Source of the DNA: Diabrotica undecimpunctata
Taxonomy: Eukaryota; Arthropoda; Insecta; Coleoptera; Chrysomelidae
Length of the DNA stretch: 64,000 bases
Direction of reading: 5' to 3'
Assembly: GCF_040954645.1 (NCBI RefSeq)
Contig: NC_092806.1
Span: 113,628,458 to 113,692,457, forward strand
Of the stretch, positions 58,318-64,000 are shown piece after piece. The position numbers were made by a program, and so were the translations under genes. Position 1 is the first letter of the stretch; each line of letters opens with the position of its first letter. Below the pieces are notes generated by a model. It saw only the letters and a list, made by a program, of their open reading frames with translations. It searched no databases and was not told the origin of the DNA.

Positions 58318-58430
58318 TATTAAATCGCCTAGTAAACGTGCCCACCTACATTGATTATTGCAGCAACTTCGTTCAGATAGGCGGCTCTTTCTAAGTGAAT
58401 TCTTTGTTCTGGCGTATCTTTATGAAGAAT
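58318..58430 (-). other. Short open segment, possible exon or captured gene piece
   Basis: One minus frame reads NEGYTILHKDTPEQRIHLER then AAYLNEVAAIINVGGHVY before a stop, 38 residues with protein-like composition in a GC-richer setting. I do not recognise it. It has no clear splice sites, and its neighbours are transposon sequences. Confidence 0.2.
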
Positions 58431-58823
58431 GGTATATCCTTCATTATTTAATATTTACATACAATTTAGAATTGAATATGTTAACCGTAGTTAAAAAGGC
58501 GGCCCGCAAAGAAGTTAGTTGAATAAGAATACATAAGGGTAAATGCTTAAATTTGCGAAAAGAAGTTTGGTGAGACACTTTGGTAAGACAAGAAGACGAA
58601 ATTTTTTTTTAATTTCCCAAATAATTAACAATCTGTTCCTAAAAATAATCAAATCGTATGTTGTAACGAAAAGCTAGCAAGAGTGATGATAAAAAGCTGA
58701 TCGTTCACCGAGACTTTACAAAGACCACGTTGCTCATTTTGGGAGCTTCATTGGGGGTGGGTGATTGAAAAATTATAGATCAATAAATGACAGATATATA
58801 AATAAAAGGTAGGTAGATAATAG
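58431..58823. other. Non-coding flank of the gypsy element
   Basis: AT-rich. The last four bases (atag, 58820-58823) would be one half of the element's target duplication; the other lies beyond the window. Confidence 0.4.
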
Positions 58824-59242
58824 TGTTGTGAAATTTATTTATGTCTTTTTAATTTATAATGTCTTTATCAAAAGGTCCTTATTTTAATTTATTGAAAAGC
58901 ACGATAATTTATATCAACAATTTATTTGATTACTAATTACATAATTTATGTATCCGAATGGTACAATTAAATTCGCGGGCGCGAGTCTTCAGAATTAACT
59001 GTCCCTTCCAAATAAAATGTCCTGTTATATATGCCATTGCCTTCACGCTAGAACCATCGAACAGCCTTCTCGACTAGCGGCGAAATTATAACGGTAAGGC
59101 AAACGGGTATTTTTACATCGGCTCGACCGTTTCTGGAAGGTCCCTTCAGGTAAATAGAAGCCTCTCGTAAAATCTAAAACATAAACATGTGAATAAAAAC
59201 ATGTTTACAGGTTAAAACTATGACTCATATTTTTACGTAACA
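58824..59242 (-). repeat. 3' LTR (419 bp)
   Basis: On minus it begins TGTTACGTAAAAATATG and ends TTTCACAACA (TG...CA). A TATATATAAC box and ATAAATAAA-type signal are in the proper order. It directly follows the polypurine tract. The last codons of the macro-CCCH frame extend about 37 nt into it. Confidence 0.88.
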
Positions 59243-60110
59243 TTGCCCCCCTCTCAAAAGATGGTTCCTCCTGGAACCTTGTCGGGACTAGAACTGGAAC
59301 GGTATGCTGGTATCGGCAACTGGACCCTCTTTTACAACTTCCAGTTGTATAAAAATGACAAGGGACGGTTTTCTCTCCGCACCAGTAACTATGCGGATTG
59401 CAACAGACTAACACCTGGACTTCGGTGTCTTTAAAGATCTCCTCCACCATATTTCGGATAACCCTCCAATCTAATTGGCGGCACTCCAACTTTGGCATGG
59501 CTAACTTTTGCACGTCGGACTCTAGTACGTGCTCTCTCAGTTGAAGTAAGGCTTCCCATACATCTCGGTAGGTGGGTTGGTCACGGGCAGTGTCTTTTGT
59601 TACCAGGTAGAAAAGGTAACGTGATGCATCTTGTTGTTTCAAGGTTTTACCGGGAGCTGGCACCTGGCATTGAAATTCTGCAACTCGACCAAACTTCCTT
59701 CGAAAGACGGATGCCAACCCTGGTGCGTCTTTGATACTGGCCGGGATGGTAAGGGCCAGCGAGTAGTCATCGGGGAGCGCGAGTAGATCTTGCTTTTCTT
59801 CAGTGGTAACACCATGTCTCGCTTTACCGGTACCTCCATAGGCACCCATGAATTCCTCAAACGTGAGGTCAGACACATCTTGGACTTGGTTTACTTCCAC
59901 TTCTTCATCTACGTCGTGGTCACCTTCGAAAGATGCCAACCGGTTATGGTGTACTATCATCGGCTTTCCCCTCGGAATCTTGCTTATTCGGTAGATGACA
60001 TCGTTGATCTTCTCCATGATGAGGTATGGACCTTCCCAAAACTGCTGCAATTTGGGAGAACAACCTTTCCGCTTCTTGGGATTATACAGCCAGACTTTGT
60101 CGTTCTTCTT
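59205..60110 (-). pseudogene. Pol C-terminal extension: GPY/F module, macro domain and CCCH zinc finger
   Basis: The open frame from 60050 has 281 codons. Residues 1-40 (FWEGPYLIMEKINDVIYRI) are the GPY/F module ending gypsy integrases. After an acidic linker, residues about 88-216 form a macro domain of the OARD1/TARG1-Poa1p type: YSLAL, PGLASVFRRKFGRV, YLFYLVTKDTARDQPTYRDV, KLAMPKLEC, LDWRVIRNMVEEIFKDTEV. The lysine in VTKD aligns with the catalytic lysine of TARG1; the GCGLD loop is replaced by ECRQL and shortened. Residues 231-249 are a CCCH finger (C-X7-C-X5-C-X3-H in PCHFYTTGSCKRGSSCRYQH). The ORF runs through the polypurine tract into the LTR. A 1-nt insertion at about 60112 separates it from the integrase, so it was once fused to pol. 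Confidence 0.9.
59245..59259 (-). promoter_or_regulatory. Polypurine tract (plus-strand primer)
   Basis: Reads tttgagaggggggcaa on minus, immediately upstream of the LTR's TGTTACG. This is the standard location and composition for plus-strand DNA priming. Confidence 0.85.
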
Positions 60111-61143
60111 AAAGCAACCCTTTTACTTGTGTATCGTACCGTTTCTTCATTCGGTCGCTAGCGATCTGAAGGTGGGAACGGACCAACTCATGTACATCGT
60201 CCATTCTTCTTCGTAATTCGATCACATAATCTTCACCTGCTACATCTTCTCCAGGTCGACACCCAAACTCTAGATCACAAGGTAGTCGCATTTCGCGTCC
60301 GAATAGGTCTTTGGCTGGTGTCTGGCCTGTTGATTCGTTAACAGCAGATCTGTAGGCCATTGTGAAGAACGGAAGGTATTGGTCCCAGTCTCGCTGATGA
60401 TCGGACACCATCTTTGTCAAATACTTGCCAACCGTCCTATTCATTCGTTCTACCATACCATCCGATTGCGGATGATACGCGGTAGTTCTTGTTTTCTTCG
60501 TGCCTAGTCTATCACATATTCCTTGGAATAGATCGCTTTCGAAGTTCCTGCCTTGGTCACTATGGATCTCCAAAGGCACTCCAAATCGGCTGATATATTC
60601 TTGGATCAACTTATCTGCAACGGTGGCGGCCTTCTGGTCTAGAAGTGCGTAAATCCCGACCCAGTTAGTGAAGTAATCCATTACTACCAGCATGTACTTG
60701 CCTCCATTTTCACTTTCTGGAAATGGCCCAGCGATGTCCAAAGCTATTCTTTCAAACGGGCTTCCAACATTATATTGTCTCATAGGAGCTCTCCTTTTTC
60801 GGTAAGGCCCGTTACTCGTGGCACAAATAGTACATTTCTTACACCAGTCTTTTACATCGTCGGAACTGTTCATCCAATAAAACCGTTCCCGAATTCGCTG
60901 AAGGGTTTTCCTTACACCAAAATGCCCTCCCGATGGACTGTCGTGTAACTGACGAAGTACTTCGGCTATTCTGCTCTTTGGGATCACCAACTGTCTTCTC
61001 TTCTCTGAACCGTCATCATTTTCCAGGACTCGTTTAAGCAAGCCATCTTCGATGATAAACGAGTCCCACTGGGCCCAATACGTCTTAACTACTGAGCATA
61101 GGTTTGATATTTCCTGCCCAGGTGGTCGACGGCTTTCCTCTTT
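60109..61143 (-). pseudogene. Ty3/gypsy integrase
   Basis: From the stop at 61144 the frame is open to 60109. The zinc-binding HHCC is seen as H33 and H40 (HDSPSGGHFG) and CTIC (C70, C73), numbering from the Met at 61041. The catalytic triad is D102 (ALDIAGPF), D162 (HSDQGRNFES) and E198 (GMVERMNR), with 35 residues between the last two, so DD35E. It ends DTQVKG, where a 1-nt insertion breaks continuity with the GPY/F module. No damage to the core is evident. Confidence 0.93.
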
Positions 61144-62225
61144 TCATTTTCGGATTTTCTGTATAACTGGATCTCTCTCTTGTTCTTCCCTTATCTTAGT
61201 AGGCGTCCAGTCGTCGTTGACAATCGTCGTTCTTAGCACTGCTGCTTCCTTGGATTCCGTTTTGTTGCAGTGGGAACACTCTGCTGGGCATGGCCTTCTG
61301 GAAAGAGAATCAGCGTTTCTGTGGCTAACTCCGGCCCGGTGCTCAATCTTAAAATCGTATTCTTGGAGTCGTTCGATCCACCTGGTTATCTGACCCTCTG
61401 GATTCTTAAACTGCATCAACCACTTAAGGGCGGCATGGTCGGTTCGGATTAGAAACTTTCTGCCATAGAGGTATTGATAGAAGTGCTCTACTGATTTAAC
61501 TACTGCTAGAAGTTCTCTTCTCGTGACGCAATAATTCCGCTCAGGTTTTGAAAGAACTTTACTAAAATATCCGAGGACTCGTTCCTGTCCTCCTTGAATC
61601 TGAGACAGTACACCTCCAATTCCCACGTTACTTGCATCCGTATCTAAGATGAACTCTCCTTCTGGCAGTGGATACGATAAAATTGGTGCTGTTATTAGAT
61701 GTTTTTTTAAGGTCTCAAAGGCATTTTGGCAGTCTGTATCCCAGCGGTATTCTCTTGCTTCCTCTGTAAGTCGCGTTAATGGCTTAGCGATATCTGCAAA
61801 CTTCTTAATAAACCTCCGGTAGTAAGTACATAGTCCAAGAAAACTTCTCACTTGATGTTTGTCAGTTGGTTTTGGCCATTCCTTAATGGAATCGATTTTT
61901 CCCTTATCCACGGCCACTCCTTCTTTACTGACTATATGACCCAGATAATTGACTCTACCTTGAAATAGCTGGCACTTCTTGGGGTTTAGCATCAATTGGG
62001 CAGCTTTAAGTCGATTAAAAACGTTTTCTAAATTCCTCAAATGATCTTCGAATGTCTCCCCCAAGACGATTATGTCATCTAAATAAACCAGGCATGTTTT
62101 CCAAGATAACCCTCTCAACACATTTTCCATAAGCCTCTCAAATGTCGCAGGAGCATTACAGAGTCCAAATGGCATAACGTTGAATTGCCACAATCCAGAT
62201 CCTGTGGTGAAGGCTGTCTTTTCTT
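61144..62225 (-). pseudogene. Ty3/gypsy reverse transcriptase (C-terminal part) and RNase H
   Basis: The frame contains [29 protein letters not shown] (catalytic YLDD at about 62074-62085), VNYLGHIVS, the connection (FLGLCTYYRRFIKKFADIA) and RNase H with DTDAS (D186), RRELLA (E227), RTDHAAL (D252) and NADSLSR (D295). It ends at an in-frame TGA (61144-61146), after which the same frame runs on into the integrase, so this is a single nonsense change. Confidence 0.93.
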
Positions 62226-63497
62226 TATCTCTGGGTCCATTTCTACCTGCCAGTATCCAGACTTCAAATCCAAAGTAGAAAACAATTTACTTCCAGCCAA
62301 TGTGTCCAATGTGTCATCGATCCGAGGCAGAGGATAACTATCTTTCTTGGTAACGTTGTTCAGCAAACGGTAATCCACACAGAACCTCGTCGTTCCGTCT
62401 TTCTTCTTAACCAGGACCACCGGAGAGACCCATGGGCTCGTAGAAGGTTCTATCACCCCGTCTTTCTTCATTTCCTGAACAATCGTTTCAGCTTCCTCTC
62501 TTTTCGCCTGTGGTAATCGTCGAGCTGTTTGACGAATTGGCTTAGCATTACCAGTATCAATTTTATGCTTAACAACGGTAGTTCTTCCCGTCTTTCCTCC
62601 TTTCGGTACGAAAATATCACGATACTGCCGAAGAAATTCCCCTAATTTCCTTTTCTCCATCTGATTTAGAGACTGTCCTGCAACTGCAACCATTTGGTCG
62701 AATTTGTCGTTGGAATTATCAGATGTTGTCGCCTGACGGATTATGGATGTCACAGGTACACAAGTTCCTACTTTTGTCTCTTTCTTTATGGTCACTGGGT
62801 AGTCGTTGACATTGATAAGTCTCACAGGAATTTCCTTAGCCGAAGTCACCAATTCCTTTCCAATTATGATTCCACGGCCAACCTCATCGTCGTGGTTCCA
62901 AGGCTCCATCATAACAGGTCTCCCTTCGTCCACAAATCCCTGTAGCCCCGCTACTATGATCGTTTCGCTTCTCGCAGGCACGACTGTATCTTCTGTAATG
63001 GCTGCTTGCACAGTGTTGTCATTATGTGGATGGAGAAATACCTCCTCGTTGCCAACTTTGATTACCTTATTCTTAAAATCCAATTGGAATCCATGCATAT
63101 TCATTACGTCCATTCCTAATATAACATCCTCTTCGATGTCAGCAACTATAACAGTATGGACGAACTTTTCTGCCCCAATTCCCAATTGTACCTGGATTTC
63201 TCCATGAATGTTAGCATTTTCACCTGAAGCGGTCCGAAGTCGCAACCTCGTTGGTAACAGTTTCTTTCGGCTGTTTATAACTGTCGGGCGTATAATGGTT
63301 CTGGTCGCTCTGGTATCCACCAACAACGTATGCTTTTTACCATTTATGTCTCCATCTACATATACACTATCTTCACGACATTTCAAAGAAGCTATTAGTA
63401 TGAGAGGGTCTTTGGAAAAGTTCTGGGTCGAAGCTGCCCCCCTAAGGCTGACCCGTTCTAGTTTTCCTGATGGTGAGTTTCTTGATTTGCGTCGTAC
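62115..63497 (-). pseudogene. Ty3/gypsy protease and N-terminal half of reverse transcriptase
   Basis: The frame opens at about 63497, overlapping gag by about 40 nt in the -1 frame, as in gag-pol frameshifting elements. The protease active site reads LLVDTRAT instead of DTGAT: the catalytic aspartate is kept, but glycine is replaced by arginine, and a later VILGMDVM block is normal. RT motifs follow: [41 protein letters not shown] and [13 protein letters not shown] (first catalytic aspartate). A 1-nt deletion at about 62229 shifts the frame; the ORF then runs on as nonsense to 62115. Confidence 0.93.
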
Positions 63498-64000
63498 CTA
63501 GGGTGTTTACAGGAGCTTCGTACGTGTCCTATTTCCCCACAATTCCAGCATCTGATGGTCTTCGTTTTCTTATATGTCATGCTTTTCATCATATTAACGA
63601 GCTGGTCAAGTTTATCTTCATCTCCTTCCTCTTTTACAGTCCTAACTTTACTGTACCCGCCAGAGGCCTGCGTAGCTGACTCGTATTCGAGGGCGGCGGA
63701 TAAGACATCAACCAGCGTCTTGTGACGAGCTAATCGTAGTGTTCTCTGCATTTCATGATCACGAAGACCATCAATAAACGTTTGAACGGCCAATTTTTCC
63801 ATCATGTCTTCGGGAGCTGTTGGATAAGCATATCGTACTAATCTGGCAATATCTACCTCATATTCTTGAAGAGCCTCATCTTTCTTCTTTCTACGATTTT
63901 TAAGCTGCGACTGATATACATGCTCCAAATGTTCGTGGCCATATCGCATATTTAACCTCTTCTTCAGTTGTTCGAAATCATCGGTCTCCTCTACGGCTAT
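63458..64000 (-). CDS. Gag, C-terminal part (continues beyond the window)
   Basis: Open from the window edge through [35 protein letters not shown] and [20 protein letters not shown], the capsid-like region of arthropod gypsy Gag, to a CCHC knuckle ([16 protein letters not shown]2-C-X4-H-X4-C) and stop at 63458. The ATG at 63949 is internal, because the frame is open and homologous upstream. Gag has no damage in the visible part. Pol overlaps its last 40 nt in the -1 frame. Confidence 0.9.
   Translation of the reverse strand: MAVEETDDFEQLKKRLNMRYGHEHLEHVYQSQLKNRRKKKDEALQEYEVDIARLVRYAYPTAPEDMMEKLAVQTFIDGLRDHEMQRTLRLARHKTLVDVLSAALEYESATQASGGYSKVRTVKEEGDEDKLDQLVNMMKSMTYKKTKTIRCWNCGEIGHVRSSCKHPRYDANQETHHQEN

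Larger units (their letters stand above)
58824..64000 (-). mobile_element. Ty3/gypsy retrotransposon, 3' portion
   Basis: A minus-strand LTR retrotransposon running off the right edge. Order from right to left: gag C-terminus with zinc knuckle, protease, RT, RNase H, integrase, GPY/F module, macro domain, CCCH finger, polypurine tract, 3' LTR. Gag-before-pol with RT-RH-IN order defines Ty3/gypsy (Metaviridae-type). Three small lesions are visible in pol; the rest is intact. Two solo LTRs of the same family lie at 23706 and 44240. Confidence 0.95.

Noticed and set aside
59205..60050. Macro-CCCH segment as a separate env-like gene
   Set aside because: No signal peptide or membrane segment is visible, and frame analysis shows it continues pol rather than starting a new gene.
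1..64000. CRISPR arrays, bacterial operons, tRNA genes
   Set aside because: No regularly spaced identical repeats with unique spacers, no bacterial-style gene packing and no convincing tRNA cloverleaf were seen; content is clearly eukaryotic.

Overview
The window looks like gene-poor, AT-rich chromosomal DNA from an arthropod, most probably an insect. The transposon mix points that way: a near-canonical piggyBac, insect-type Tc1/mariner relatives, Penelope-like elements, R1-like and other LINEs, Helitron and Ty3/gypsy. I cannot name the order or species. I recognise no complete host gene; two short open segments (18502-18558 on +, 58318-58430 on -) are weak exon candidates. Nearly everything classifiable is transposable-element DNA, mostly decayed and often nested.

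Layout. 1-9.6 kb: LINE 3' fragments (1018-1614, 4117-4701, 5070-5290), an old piggyBac-like transposase (1885-3905, minus) split by a hAT-type non-autonomous element with a perfect 8-bp target duplication (2367-3289), a Tigger/pogo remnant (4994-6101), a Penelope GIY-YIG remnant (6550-7230), an (AAAAT)n tract and a Helitron 3' end (to 8477). 9.6-14.9 kb: an inverted-repeat element with 130-bp internal repeats (9607-10665) and a 3.2-kb mariner-type element with about 430-bp terminal repeats (11697-14880) that holds a nested segment with a 5S rRNA-derived sequence. 14.9-27 kb: mostly unclassified, plus LINE pieces, a solo gypsy LTR (23706-24103) and a Harbinger fragment. 27.6-30.0 kb: a piggyBac closely resembling the cabbage-looper type, broken by one stop codon and one frameshift, with a paralogous empty site alongside. 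30-50 kb: LINE fragments (R1-like and others), two more solo LTRs (40596-40875, 44240-44672), mariner-like MITEs, several long inverted-repeat elements and simple repeats. 53-57 kb: Penelope fragments, hammerhead-like motifs and an intact 455-residue DDE transposase ORF (54595-55962).

The right end (58824-64000, minus strand) is the 3' part of a Ty3/gypsy retrotransposon: LTR, polypurine tract, then (read right to left) gag with a zinc knuckle, protease, reverse transcriptase, RNase H, integrase and GPY/F module. Its pol does not end there: the same ancestral frame continues into an ADP-ribose-binding macro domain and a CCCH zinc finger that runs into the LTR. Pol has one nonsense codon and two compensating 1-nt frameshifts, so it decayed recently. 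This Pol-macro-CCCH arrangement is the most interesting thing in the window.
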